Source: Mycobacterium sp. 1081908.1
GTDB lineage: Bacteria; Actinomycetota; Actinomycetes; Mycobacteriales; Mycobacteriaceae
Length of the DNA stretch: 64,000 bases
Direction of reading: 5' to 3'
Assembly (NCBI RefSeq): GCF_001673535.1
Contig: NZ_LZLY01000103.1
Span: 53,277-117,276, forward strand
Shown here piece by piece: positions 25,922-35,386 of the stretch. The notes beneath the pieces were generated by a model that did not search any database, was not told the DNA's origin, and saw only the letters and a program-made list of their open reading frames with translations. Position 1 is the first letter of the stretch. Every line of letters starts with the position of its first letter. The translations under genes were made by a program, and so were the position numbers.

Positions 25922-27007
25922 CTATTCCGCGGTGGTGATCGAGTCTCCCGTGACGCCGGCCGCCCGGCGGGCCGCCAGCCTGCGCTTCTGCGGCTCGATC
26001 GTGTAGCGGGGATCACCGGTCGACTCCAGCCCCGCCTCGAAGAAACCGAACCGGAGCATGGCCGACGCGGCCAGCAGCGCCAGGCCGGACAGGGCGGCGA
26101 CGCCGCGGTGTCGCCCACCGAGCAAGGCGCCCAAACCACCTGCCGCGGCGAGCCGTTCGCTCCACGCCAGCAACCGGCCGGGCCTGCCGTGGTGCAGGGG
26201 TTCCCTGGTCACCGGGTCCATCCGGTATTCCGTAAACCGGGCGGAGACCAGGTCGCTCACCGCACCGATGACGGCCAGCGTGCGGGCGGGCCCGGCCTCG
26301 GCGACCGGGGTGGTGATCATCGCCAGTCCCGATGCGGCCAGGCTCGCCGAGCTGGCGAACACGAACGGCAGGTCTCGATAGGCGGCGTTCCACGTCGGGG
26401 TGGCGGTGTCGCTGAGCAGCACCGCGGTGTAGACGGCGAGGGGCGGCGCGAGGACGGCGGCTTCCAATCCGGCCGGTCCCTCGACGGCGCGCAGAACGGG
26501 GCGCAACGGGCCCAGCGGGATTCGCGCGCCGGTCATCCGGTCGATCTCGGAGACCGCGGCGAGCCCGATCCCGGCGCTGAAGAAGCTCAGAATCCACGAT
26601 CCGACGCTCATCGGTGAGGTGAGCTTGATCGTCCGCAGCATGTTGACGAAACGCTCGGGCCGGCCGAGGTCCTTCACCAGCGCGACCGCGCCCAGGATCA
26701 CCGCGATCAGGGCGGACAGCCTGGTGTTGCGGCGCAACTTGTCGCGGCCGGTGAGCTGGGCACCGGCCGCCAGCAGGCCCGACCCACCTGCGACGCCACC
26801 CAGGAACAGGTAGGCCGCCACTTCGTGGCCCCAGGGCGCGGGCTTGACCACCGGACGTCCGTAGTAGGAGCCGAACTCCGCTTCCGGGACCATCGGCATC
26901 TCACGCGAACCGTCGGCACCGCCCTTGCGCCCCTTACCCTTTCCGTTGCGGCGCCGGCCGCCCGTCGGCTCGGGCGGCCGCACGCTGTCGAATTCCGAGG
27001 TGGTCAC
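25922..27007 (-). CDS. fdhC: NrfD-type membrane subunit of formate dehydrogenase
   Basis: A 361-residue membrane protein of the NrfD/PsrC polysulfide-reductase family. A basic Gly/Lys-rich N-terminus (GGRRRNGKGKGRKGG) precedes PWGHEVAAYLFLGGVAGGS, the family signature around the first helix. About eight helices follow. It anchors the catalytic and iron-sulfur subunits and passes electrons to quinone. The GTG at 27007 overlaps the fdhB stop (GTGA). It is the last gene of selD-fdhA-fdhB-fdhC. NrfD-type, haem-free anchors replace the cytochrome b556 subunit of E. coli FDH-N. Confidence 0.87.
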   Translation of the reverse strand: MTTSEFDSVRPPEPTGGRRRNGKGKGRKGGADGSREMPMVPEAEFGSYYGRPVVKPAPWGHEVAAYLFLGGVAGGSGLLAAGAQLTGRDKLRRNTRLSALIAVILGAVALVKDLGRPERFVNMLRTIKLTSPMSVGSWILSFFSAGIGLAAVSEIDRMTGARIPLGPLRPVLRAVEGPAGLEAAVLAPPLAVYTAVLLSDTATPTWNAAYRDLPFVFASSASLAASGLAMITTPVAEAGPARTLAVIGAVSDLVSARFTEYRMDPVTREPLHHGRPGRLLAWSERLAAAGGLGALLGGRHRGVAALSGLALLAASAMLRFGFFEAGLESTGDPRYTIEPQKRRLAARRAAGVTGDSITTAE

Positions 27008-27966
27008 CTGTTCCTCCAGAACGCCAGCACCGCCGCGCCGAACATCCCGGCCGCGGCCAGGCCGGCCCGCTTGAACATCTCGGGCAGGTCGGCCGTGCAC
27101 ACCCGCGGGTCGGGTGGCAGGCCGTAGACCTCCGGCTCGTCGAGCAGCAGGAAGATCGAGCCGGTGCCGCCCACCCCGTCGTGCTCGTTGGCGCCGTAGA
27201 GGCGGGCCTCCGTCAGACCCTGGGCGTGCAGCGCGGCGACCCGCTCCCGCGCCTTGACCACCAGGTCGTCGTGGTCGCCGAACTTGATCGACGTGGTCGG
27301 GCAGGTCTGGGCGCACGCCGGTGTCTGGTCCTCGACGAGGCGGTCGTAGCAGAGGGTGCACTTCTGGGCCACCCCGGTGACGGGCTTCTCGCCCGGGGAA
27401 CCCGGTCGCCGCGCGGGCGTCGCGTAGGTGCCGTCGCTGCGACGCTCGACCACGCCGAACGGGCACCCCGCGACGCACGTGCCGCATCCGTTGCAGACGT
27501 CGTCCTGCACGACGACGGTGCCGAATTCGGTGCGGAACAACGCGCCGGTCGGGCAGACGTCGAGGCATCCGGCGTGCGTGCAGTGCTTGCACACGTCCGA
27601 TGACATCAGCCACCGGAACTCCGGCGTGTCCGGCGGGGCGGTGTCCGGCCGGCCGGGGGCGGTGGGCATGCCCAAATCGATTAGGGCGCGGCCGGATTCG
27701 CGCGCCTCCTCGATGCGGTCACGGCCCTGTTCGATGAACGCCACGTGCCGCCACGTGCTGGCACCCAGCGCGCCGGTGTTGTCGTAGGACGAGCCCAACA
27801 GCTCCAGCTCGCCGTCCTGCGGGTTGCGGTTCCATTCCTTGCACGCGACCTCGCAGGCCTTGCATCCGATGCAGATCGAGGTGTCGGTGAAGAATCCCTT
27901 GCGCGGCTTGCGATCTGCCCAGCCCGCGTCGCCGGCCGGGTCAGTCGGTCCGCTCAGCTGGCCCAT
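27004..27966 (-). CDS. fdhB: Formate dehydrogenase iron-sulfur (beta) subunit
   Basis: A 320-residue electron-transfer subunit with four ferredoxin-type clusters: CIGCKACEVACKEW near residue 32, CKHCTHAGCLDVCPTGAL, CNGCGTCVAGCPFG and CTLCYDRL ... PACAQTCPTTSI. A C-terminal hydrophobic segment (LAAAGMFGAAVLAFW) anchors it in the membrane, as in FDH-N beta subunits. Its start lies 26 bases inside the end of fdhA, and its stop overlaps fdhC by four bases, so the three subunits are translated together. It carries electrons from the selenoprotein FdhA to the quinone-facing FdhC. Confidence 0.93.
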   Translation of the reverse strand: MGQLSGPTDPAGDAGWADRKPRKGFFTDTSICIGCKACEVACKEWNRNPQDGELELLGSSYDNTGALGASTWRHVAFIEQGRDRIEEARESGRALIDLGMPTAPGRPDTAPPDTPEFRWLMSSDVCKHCTHAGCLDVCPTGALFRTEFGTVVVQDDVCNGCGTCVAGCPFGVVERRSDGTYATPARRPGSPGEKPVTGVAQKCTLCYDRLVEDQTPACAQTCPTTSIKFGDHDDLVVKARERVAALHAQGLTEARLYGANEHDGVGGTGSIFLLLDEPEVYGLPPDPRVCTADLPEMFKRAGLAAAGMFGAAVLAFWRNR

Positions 27967-30900
27967 CGGCTTCCCCTTCCCAGACGGCGTCGCTCACCCG
28001 CACATTGCCGGTCTCGGCGGTGGCGCCGGAGCGAGACTGGTACTCGGCGACCAGGCGCAGTAGTTCCTCGCCCCGCGGCCGGCGGCCGGGCCGGATGTCA
28101 CACGACCCGGCCTTCGATTCCTGGATCTGCACGTTGGGATCCAGTGTCACACCCAGCAGGTCGTTCGCCGCGTCCCCGCTCACTACGGCGTCGCTGCCGA
28201 CGCCCCAGTGGTACGGCAGGCCGATCTGGTGCACCGTGTGTCCGCCGATGACGAGCGGGGCAAGGCGCTCGGTGACCAGCACCCGGGCCTCGATCGCCGC
28301 GCGCGGCGAGACGATCGTGGCCCAACCGTAGGGCTCGAGTCCGCGTTCGGCGGCCAGCTCCGGGGACACCTCGCAGAACATCTCCGGCTGCAGCTCCGAG
28401 AGGTAGGGCAGCCACCGGCTCATGCCGCCCGCGGTGTGGTGTTCGGTGAGCCGGTAGGTGGTGAACACGTACGGATACACGTCGGCCCCGGGCTCGTCGG
28501 CGCTCGGTGCGCTCAGATTGTCCTTGCGCGGGAACGTGATTCGCGACGGGTTGCGCTGCTGGGGATACAGCGCGTTGGCCACCGGCGACTCCTGCGGTTC
28601 GTAGTGGGTGGGCAGCGGCCCATCGACCACACCCTTCGGCGCGAACAGCCAGCCCTTGCCGTCGGCCTGCATGATGAACGGATCATCCCCGGCCAGCGCG
28701 TCGGGGCCGCCGGCGTCGGGGTCGGGCCGGGCGCCCGGTTCCCGGTCGGCCACGAAGTCGGGCACGTCGTGGCCGACCCACCGCTGCTTATCGGGGTCCC
28801 ACCAGACGTATCGCTTGCGCTCGCTCCACGGCCTGCCGTCCGGGTCGGCCGACGCGCGGTTGTAGAGGATCCGCCGGTCCGCGGGCCACGCCCAGCCCCA
28901 TTCCGACTGGCTGGGCGACTCACCGCCGTGCGGCACGCGGCGCGCGGCCTGGTTGGTGCCGTTCGCGTACACCCCGGTGTAGATCCAGCAACCGGCCGCG
29001 GTCGACCCGTCGGCGCGCAGCTCGGTGTACGACGACAGGGGATCGCCGCCGTCGACCCGATACCCGTTGATCTCGGCCAGCACCGCCTCGCCGTGGGGGT
29101 CGCCGTGCTCGTCGGTCGGATAGTCCCACGTCAGGTCCAGCAGCGGGCGGTCGCGCTCGTCGGGCGAGCCGGCCAGCCGCTGCCTGATGCGCTTGCCCAG
29201 CTCGTAGAAGAAGGCCAATTCGCTTTGGCAGTCGCCGGGCGGCTCGACCGCCTTGTGCCGCCACTGCAGCAGTCGCTGGGTCTGGGTGAACGATCCCGCC
29301 TTTTCCACGTGCGTCGCCGCGGGCAGGAAGAACACCTCGGTCTCTATGTCCTCGGTTTTCAGTTCGCCGGAGGCGATCTCGGGCCCGTCCTTCCACCAGG
29401 TGGCCGACTCGATGAGGTTGAGGTCGCGCACGACGAGCCACTTGAGGTGGGACATGCCGAGGCGCTGCATCCGGCCGTGCGCCGAACCGACCGCCGGATT
29501 CTGCCCCAGCAGGAAGTAGCCCTCAACCTCGTCGGCCAGCATCCCGGTGACGGTCTGATAGGTGCCGTGCGGGCCGGTCAGGCGCGGCAGGTAGTCGTAG
29601 GCCCAGTCGTTGTCCTCGCGGGCCGCGTCGCCCCACCACGCCTTGAGCAGGCTGATCGTGTAGGTGTCGGCGTTCGCCCAAAAGCCTTTCTGTCGTTTGG
29701 ATCCCACCGCGTCGAGGTAGGCCCGCAGGGTGTCGTGCGTCCCCGCCTTGGGCATCGGCAGGTATCCGGGCAGCAGGTTGAACAGCGTCGGGATGTCGGT
29801 GGAGCCCTGGATGCTGGCGTGGCCCCGCAGCGCCATGATGCCGCTCCCGGGCCGTCCCACGTTGCCCATCAGCAGCTGCAAAATGGTTGCGGTGCGGATG
29901 AATTGGGCTCCGAGGGTGTGCTGCGTCCACCCGACGGCGTAGGCGAAGCAGGTGGTGCGCTCGCGCCCGGAGTTCTCGACGATGGAGCGCGCGAGGTACT
30001 CGAAATCCTCGGCGCCGATGCCGCAGACGTCCCTGACCATCTCCGGGGTGTAGCGGGCGTAGTGCCGCTTGAGGATCTGGAACACCGTCCGCGGGTCCTG
30101 CAAGGTGTCGTCGCGCCGCACGCGGCCGTGCGCCAGCGGCGGACCTCCGCTGCCGTGCTGGTCACCCGCGGCGCGCGCGGACGCGTCCGCGCCGTGCTCC
30201 TGGCCGCCGTTGGCGCCCTCGTCGGGTTCGGCGTACGCCCACGTCGACATGTCGTACTGCCCGGTCTCGGGATCGAACCCGGAGAACAGGCCGCCGAGAT
30301 CCTCGGTGTCCCGGAAGTTTTCGTTGATCAGGGTGGCCGCGTTGGTGTATGCCAGGACGTACTCCTTGAACCACAGGTCGTTGGCGAGCACGTGGTTGAT
30401 CAGCGCGCCGAGCAGGACGACGTCCGAGCCGGCCCGGATCGGGACGTGCCGGTCCGACACCGCCGAGGTTCGCGTGAAGCGCGGGTCGACGTGGATTATC
30501 CGGGCGCCCCGCGCCCTGGCCTCCTCCACCCACTGGAACCCGACCGGGTGGCACTCGGCCATGTTGGAGCCCTGGATGATGATGCAATCGGCGTTGGCCA
30601 TGTCTTGCAGTGATTGGGTGGCGCCGCCGCGCCCGAAGGAGGTTCCCAGACCGGGAACCGTTGAGCTGTGTCAAATGCGAGCTTGGTTCTCGATCTGGAT
30701 CGCGCCGGCGGCGGTGAAGAGTTTCTTGATGAGGTAGTTCTCTTCGTTGTCCAGCGTCGCGCCGCCCAACGAGGCGATGCCCATGGTGCGGCGCAGCAGC
30801 TGCCCCTTCTTGTCGATGTCCTGCCAGGTGTGGCGGCGGGACTCCAGGAAGCGGTCGGCGATCATGTCGATCGCGGTGTTCAGTTCGAGTGGTTGCCATT

Positions 30901-31240
30901 CGGTGGCCCGCGGCGCGCGGTACAGCACCCTCAGTTGGCGGCCGGGCGAATTGACGAGTTGCTCGCTGGCGGATCCCTTCGGGCACAGCCGCCCCCGCGA
31001 GATCGGCGAGTCGGGGTCGCCCTCGATCTGGACCACCCGCTCGTCCTTGACGTACACCCGCTGCCCGCAGCCGACGGCGCAGTACGGGCACACGCTCTGC
31101 ACCACCCGGTCGGCGGTGGCCGTGCGCGGCGCGATGGCGCGGGTGTGCTTGGAGGTCACCGCCGAGCCGCGGCCGAGCTTGTCCCCCGAACGCAACTGAC
31201 GCAGCACGGGCCATTCCAGGAAAAGCTTGCGCATAGCCAT
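27941..31240 (-). CDS. fdhA: Selenocysteine-containing formate dehydrogenase alpha subunit
   Basis: A 1,099-residue molybdenum/tungsten bis-MGD oxidoreductase read through an in-frame TGA at 30671-30673 (residue 190, selenocysteine). The N-terminal [4Fe-4S] ligands are C51, C54, C58 (CPYCAVGC) and C86 (RLCPKG). The Sec context is NQARI-U-HSSTVPGLGTSFGRGGAT, as in FDH-N/FDH-O, followed by MANADCIIIQGSNMAECHP. The frame is open on both sides of the TGA, and a SECIS hairpin starts 11 bases after it, so this is one gene, not two fragments or a pseudogene. It oxidises formate to CO2. No twin-arginine signal is evident, so the enzyme may face the cytoplasm or have an unrecognised signal. It is 39 bases downstream of selD. 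Confidence 0.95.
30641..30673 (-). promoter_or_regulatory. Selenocysteine UGA codon plus SECIS hairpin in fdhA
   Basis: Read on the minus strand, UGA (30673-30671) is followed by 11 bases and then GGUUCCC-GGUCU-GGGAACC (30659-30641), a perfect 7-bp stem with the pentaloop GGUCU. E. coli fdhF has UGA, 11 bases, and GGUUGCA-GGUCU-UGCACC as I recall it. The loop and spacing are the same, so SelB of this locus should recognise it. Confidence 0.95.
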
Positions 31241-31279
31241 GGCCTCTACCCTAGTGCGCGCGACCGAAACCCCGCCCGG

Positions 31280-32281
31280 TCAGCGCACCACGATCGTGCG
31301 CTCACCGCGGGGAACCAGCTCGCCGATGACGGGCACGCCGGGTATCTCGCCGGCGATCAGCAAACCGCCGGAGGTTTGCGCGTCGGCGAGCAGCAGGGCC
31401 TCCTCCTCGCCCACCGCGGACAGGTCGACGTGCGGCGCCACCCAGTCGAGGTTTCGCCGGGTGCCCCCGCTGACGTACCCGGCCGCCAGCGCCTCCCGCG
31501 CGCCATCCAGATAGGGCACCGCCGCCGCGTCGATCACCGCCGTGACGCCGCTGGCCCGCGCCATCTTGTGCAGGTGTCCCAGCAGACCGAAACCCGTTAC
31601 GTCCGTTGCGCATTCGACGCCCGCCGCCAGCGCCGCGGCGGCCACGCCGGCGTTGAGCGTCGTCATCGCCTCGATCGCCTGCTCGAACCGCTCCCCGGTG
31701 GCCTTGTGCCTACTGTTCAGCACGCCGACGCCCAGCGGCTTGGTCAGCGACAGCGGCGTGCCGGGCTTGCCGGAGTCGTTGCGCAGCAACCGGTTCGGGT
31801 CGGCGATCCCGGTGACGGCCAGCCCGTACTTGGGTTCCGGGTCGTCGACGCTGTGCCCGCCGGCGAGATGGCAGCCGGCCAGGCCGCACACGTCCAGCCC
31901 GCCGCGCAGCGTCTCGGCCGCCAGCTCGAACGGCAGCGCGTCGCGCGGCCAGCCCAGCAGGTTCACCGCGACCACCGGCCGCCCACCCATCGCGTACACG
32001 TCGGACAGCGCGTTGGTGGCCGCGATGCGGCCCCAGTCGTAGGCGTCGTCGACCACCGGGGTGAAGAAGTCCGTCGTGGCGATCAGCGCAGTGCCGTTTT
32101 CGATGCGCACCACCGCGGCGTCGTCGCCGTGGTCCAGCCCGACCAGCAATTCGCCGAGCGGGTCGCGCGGTGCCGCCTTGCGTAGCCCGGCGACCACGTC
32201 CTCGAGTTCGCCGGGCGGGATCTTGCACGCGCAGCCGCCGCCGTGGGCGTACTGGGTCAGTCGATAAGTCACGAAGACCAT
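31280..32281 (-). CDS. selD: Selenide, water dikinase
   Basis: A 333-residue selenophosphate synthetase that makes the selenium donor for Sec-tRNA from selenide and ATP. The active-site loop YAHGGGCACK has C17 and K20, with the same numbering as E. coli SelD (C17, K20). Cys rather than Sec is used. Other features: GDDAAVV, DFFTPVVDD, ATNALSDVYAMGG, CATDVTGFGLLGH and LADAQTSGGLL near the C-terminus. The start is the ATG at 32281 (a further ATG at 32293 is in frame). The gene precedes fdhA on the same strand and is divergent from tRNA-Sec, 19 bases away. Confidence 0.95.
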   Translation of the reverse strand: MVFVTYRLTQYAHGGGCACKIPPGELEDVVAGLRKAAPRDPLGELLVGLDHGDDAAVVRIENGTALIATTDFFTPVVDDAYDWGRIAATNALSDVYAMGGRPVVAVNLLGWPRDALPFELAAETLRGGLDVCGLAGCHLAGGHSVDDPEPKYGLAVTGIADPNRLLRNDSGKPGTPLSLTKPLGVGVLNSRHKATGERFEQAIEAMTTLNAGVAAAALAAGVECATDVTGFGLLGHLHKMARASGVTAVIDAAAVPYLDGAREALAAGYVSGGTRRNLDWVAPHVDLSAVGEEEALLLADAQTSGGLLIAGEIPGVPVIGELVPRGERTIVVR

Positions 32282-32300
32282 AATTGTCCGCATGGTCCGA

Positions 32301-32395
32301 GGAGGCGTGTCCGGTCTGGTGACCGGCGCGGTCTTCAAAACCGTCGAACGGCAGACGCTGCCGCTGGCGGGTTCGATTCCCGTCCGCCTCCGCCA
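32301..32395 (+). tRNA. selC: tRNA-Sec (UCA)
   Basis: A 95-base tRNA. Acceptor GGAGGCG (32301-32307) pairs with CGCCTCC (32385-32391), then discriminator G and an encoded CCA (32393-32395). The D arm has an extended stem CCGGT/ACCGG with loop CTGGTG. The anticodon stem GCGGT/ACCGT has loop CTTCAAA giving anticodon UCA, which reads UGA. There is a long variable arm (ACGGCAG...CTGCCGC) and T loop GGTTCGATTCC. The 95-base length, long variable arm and UCA anticodon match bacterial selC. Confidence 0.96.
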
Positions 32396-32413
32396 TACTC
32401 CCTCGAGCATCAC

Positions 32414-33694
32414 ATGACCGACCCGCGCCGACGGGTCCCCGGGACCGACGTCCTGCTCGCCGACCCGCGCCTGGTCGAGGCGCAGCGCATGCTGGGCCGT
32501 GCCCTGGTGAAGTCGGTGATCGTTGAGGCCCAGCGGCGGGCCCGCGCCGGGGAGATCGAGCCCGAGCGCGTCGCCGAGCACGCCGTCGCCGCGCTTCCCG
32601 CCACCGCCTCGAGCCTGCGGCCCGTCGTCAACGCCACCGGCGTCGTCGTGCACACCAACCTGGGCCGGGCGCCGCTGTCGCGGGCGGCGGTGGACGCGGT
32701 GGTCGCCGCGGCGGGAACGACGGACGTCGAGTTCGACCTGGCGACGGGCCGGCGCGCGCGCCGCGGCCGGGGCGCGCTGGCCGCGCTGGCCCGGGCGGTG
32801 CCCACCGCGGGCGGCGTGCACGTGGTCAACAACAACGCCGCGGCGCTGCTGCTGACCGCCCTGACGCTGGCGCCGGGCAAGGAGATCGTGCTCAGCCGCG
32901 GTGAGTTGGTCGAAATCGGCGACGGGTTCCGCATCCCCGAGCTGCTGGCGTCCACCGGTTCGCGGCTGCGCGAGGTCGGCACCACCAACCGCACCAGCCT
33001 GCGCGACTACGCCGACGCGATCGGGCCCGACACCGGTTTCGTGCTGAAGGTGCACCCGTCCAACTTCCACGTCACCGGGTTCACGTCGGCCGTCGACGTC
33101 ACACAGCTGAAGGACCTGGGAGCGCCGCTGGTGGTCGACATCGGATCCGGGTTGCTGGCGCCGCACCCGCTGCTGCCCGACGAACCCGACGCGACGTCGG
33201 TGCTGCGCGACGGTGCGAGCCTGGTCACCGCGAGCGGCGACAAGCTGCTGGGCGGTCCGCAGGCCGGCCTGCTGCTCGGTGACGGCGAGCTCGTCGAGCG
33301 GCTGCGCCGCCATCCCGCGGCGCGCGCCCTGCGCGTGGACAAGCTCACCCTCGCCGCGCTGGAGGCGACGCTGACGGGCCCGCCGCCGCCGGTGGCACAG
33401 GCGCTGGACGCCGACGTGGCGCGGCTGCGGGCCCGCGCCGAAACGCTCGCCGCCCAGCTACCCCGGGCGGTCGCGGTGGACTGCATCGCCGCTGTCGGAG
33501 GCGGCGGTGCCCCGGGGGTCGAGTTGCCCAGCGCGGCGGTGAGCCTGCCGGAGTCGTACGCCGCCGCGCTGCGCGCCGGCAGCCCGCCCGTCGTCGGCCG
33601 CCTGGAATCCGGCCGCTGCCTGCTTGACCTGCGCACGGTGGCGCCGGAGGACGACGAGCTGCTGGCGGCGGCGGTGTGGGCGTGTACGTCGTAG
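32414..33694 (+). CDS. selA: L-seryl-tRNA(Sec) selenium transferase
   Basis: A 426-residue PLP enzyme that converts Ser-tRNA(Sec) to Sec-tRNA(Sec) with selenophosphate. Features: N-terminal helical tRNA-binding domain (about 1-65), VVNATGVVVHTNLGRAPL, HVVNNNAAALLL, SRGELVEIGDGFRIP, EVGTTNRT, and the PLP lysine in SGDKLLGGPQAG (K277). The ATG at 32414 lies 18 bases after the tRNA-Sec gene, so both are probably on one transcript. The frame is open upstream through the tRNA, but that is not coding. It overlaps selB by 19 bases. Confidence 0.95.
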   Translation: MTDPRRRVPGTDVLLADPRLVEAQRMLGRALVKSVIVEAQRRARAGEIEPERVAEHAVAALPATASSLRPVVNATGVVVHTNLGRAPLSRAAVDAVVAAAGTTDVEFDLATGRRARRGRGALAALARAVPTAGGVHVVNNNAAALLLTALTLAPGKEIVLSRGELVEIGDGFRIPELLASTGSRLREVGTTNRTSLRDYADAIGPDTGFVLKVHPSNFHVTGFTSAVDVTQLKDLGAPLVVDIGSGLLAPHPLLPDEPDATSVLRDGASLVTASGDKLLGGPQAGLLLGDGELVERLRRHPAARALRVDKLTLAALEATLTGPPPPVAQALDADVARLRARAETLAAQLPRAVAVDCIAAVGGGGAPGVELPSAAVSLPESYAAALRAGSPPVVGRLESGRCLLDLRTVAPEDDELLAAAVWACTS

Positions 33695-35376
33695 CCACCG
33701 CCGGGCACGTCGACCACGGCAAGTCGACCCTGCTGCACCGGCTCACCGGCATGTGGCCCGACCGGCTGGCCGAGGAACGGCGGCGGGGCCTGACCATCGA
33801 CCTCGGCTTCGCCTGGACCGAGATCGCCGGCCGTCAGGTCGCGTTCGTCGACGTGCCCGGCCACGAACGGTTCGTCGCGAACATGCTCGCGGGCGTCGGA
33901 CCGGTGCCGGCCGTTCTGTTTGTCGTCGCCGCCACCGAGGGCTGGATGCCGCAGTCCGAGGAACACCTGTCGGCGCTCGACGCCCTGGGGGTGCGGCACG
34001 GGCTGCTGGTCATCAGCAAGGCCGACCTCGCCGATCCCGGTCCGGCCATCGAGCGGGCGCGGGAACGGTTCGCCGCCACCTCGCTCGGCGACGTACCTGT
34101 CGCGATCGGCACCAACCTCGACGGGGTGGGCGCGGGGCTGGCCGCGCTGATCGACCGGCTGCCGCCGCCGGACCGCGACGCCGACGTGCGGCTGTGGGTC
34201 GACCGGTCGTTCACCGTCCGCGGCGCCGGCACGGTGGTGACCGGGACGCTGGCGGCCGGCACGATCCGGGTGGGCGACGAGCTGGAACACGCCGGGCGAC
34301 GGGTCACGGTTCGGGGGCTGCAATCGCTGGGCCGCGACGAGACCGCGGTCGGCGCGGTGGCCCGCGTCGCGCTGAACCTGCGGGGCGTGGACCGCCACGA
34401 CATCGGCCGCGGGGACACCGTTCGCGCGCCGGGCGTGTGGCTGGACACCGCGGAGATCGACGTCGGCCTGCGGTCGGCCGGCGCACTGCACCGCCAGCTG
34501 GTGCTGCACGTCGGGTCGGCGGCCGTGCCGGTCCAGGTGCGCCAGTTGGGGACCGCCGCGGCGCGGCTGCGCCTGGCGAGGCCGCTGCCGCTGCGGGTCG
34601 GGGACGTCGGGCTGCTGCGCGATCCCGGGGAGCACCGGATCGCGGCGGGCATCGAGGTGCTCGACGTGCGGCCGCCCGGGCTGCGCCGCCGGGGCGCGGC
34701 GCGGGACCGTGCCACCGAGCTGGCGACCGGGCGGGTCCGTGCTCCCGACTGCGCGCGGGCGAGCGAGTTGCGCGCCATGGGCCTGCCGGCGCAAGGACAG
34801 CGGGTGGGCGACTGGGTGGTGGACCCGCAGTGGTGGGCGGCGCGGCGCGACCGCGCGGCCGCGGCGGTGCGCCAGTGGGCGAGCGACCACGACGTCGCGG
34901 CGGGCATGCCGCTCGAGACGCTGCGGCAGCGCGCCGGGCTGCCCGCCGCCGAACTGCTGCCGCCGCTGCTCGCCGGCACCGGCCTGGAGGTGTCCGACGG
35001 GTTGGTCCGTCCGCCCGGTGCGGGCCTGCCGGCCCGCGTCGACAAGGCGGTGCGCGCGATCGAGGAATGGCTGGCCGCCGACCCCTTTCGCGCACCCGAG
35101 GCCGACGAACTGGCCGACCTCAACCTCGGCCCCCGCGAGCTGGCCGCCGCGGTGCGGGCCGGGCGGCTGACTCGGATCGCCGACGGTGTGGTGCTGGGTC
35201 CCGACGCGTTCGACCGGGCGGCCGGCGTCCTCGCCGCGCTGCCGCAGCCGTTCACCGTCAGCGAGGCCCGCCGCGCGCTGGGCACCACCCGTCGGGTCGC
35301 CGTGCCCTTGCTCGAGGGGCTCGACGACCGGCGCGTCACCCGGCGGGGCGGCGACGGCACCCGCACGATGGCCTGA
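33676..35376 (+). CDS. selB: Selenocysteine-specific elongation factor SelB
   Basis: A 566-residue translational GTPase that brings Sec-tRNA to UGA codons with a SECIS. GTPase motifs: G1 GHVDHGKST at about 10-18, switch region GLTIDLGFAW, G3 DVPGHE, and G4 SKAD in place of NKxD. EF-Tu-like domains 2 and 3 follow (FTVRGAGTVVTGTL), and the C-terminal 200 residues hold winged-helix domains that bind the SECIS. The start is GTG at 33676 or GTG at 33682, both inside the end of selA. It is convergent with the YqeY-like gene, 10 bases away. Confidence 0.94.
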   Translation: MGVYVVATAGHVDHGKSTLLHRLTGMWPDRLAEERRRGLTIDLGFAWTEIAGRQVAFVDVPGHERFVANMLAGVGPVPAVLFVVAATEGWMPQSEEHLSALDALGVRHGLLVISKADLADPGPAIERARERFAATSLGDVPVAIGTNLDGVGAGLAALIDRLPPPDRDADVRLWVDRSFTVRGAGTVVTGTLAAGTIRVGDELEHAGRRVTVRGLQSLGRDETAVGAVARVALNLRGVDRHDIGRGDTVRAPGVWLDTAEIDVGLRSAGALHRQLVLHVGSAAVPVQVRQLGTAAARLRLARPLPLRVGDVGLLRDPGEHRIAAGIEVLDVRPPGLRRRGAARDRATELATGRVRAPDCARASELRAMGLPAQGQRVGDWVVDPQWWAARRDRAAAAVRQWASDHDVAAGMPLETLRQRAGLPAAELLPPLLAGTGLEVSDGLVRPPGAGLPARVDKAVRAIEEWLAADPFRAPEADELADLNLGPRELAAAVRAGRLTRIADGVVLGPDAFDRAAGVLAALPQPFTVSEARRALGTTRRVAVPLLEGLDDRRVTRRGGDGTRTMA

Positions 35377-35386
35377 TCGATACGCC

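Noticed and set aside
28208..30613. 801-codon plus-strand open frame across fdhA
   Set aside because: Low-complexity antisense frame with no recognisable domain; the minus strand codes for FDH.
30602..30673. TGA inside fdhA as a nonsense mutation or a boundary of two genes
   Set aside because: Frame continues with the exact FDH sequence, a SECIS follows at the right distance, and selA, selB, selC and selD are adjacent.
32243..32413. N-terminal extension of SelA upstream of 32414
   Set aside because: It would translate the tRNA-Sec gene; the ATG at 32414 gives the normal SelA start.
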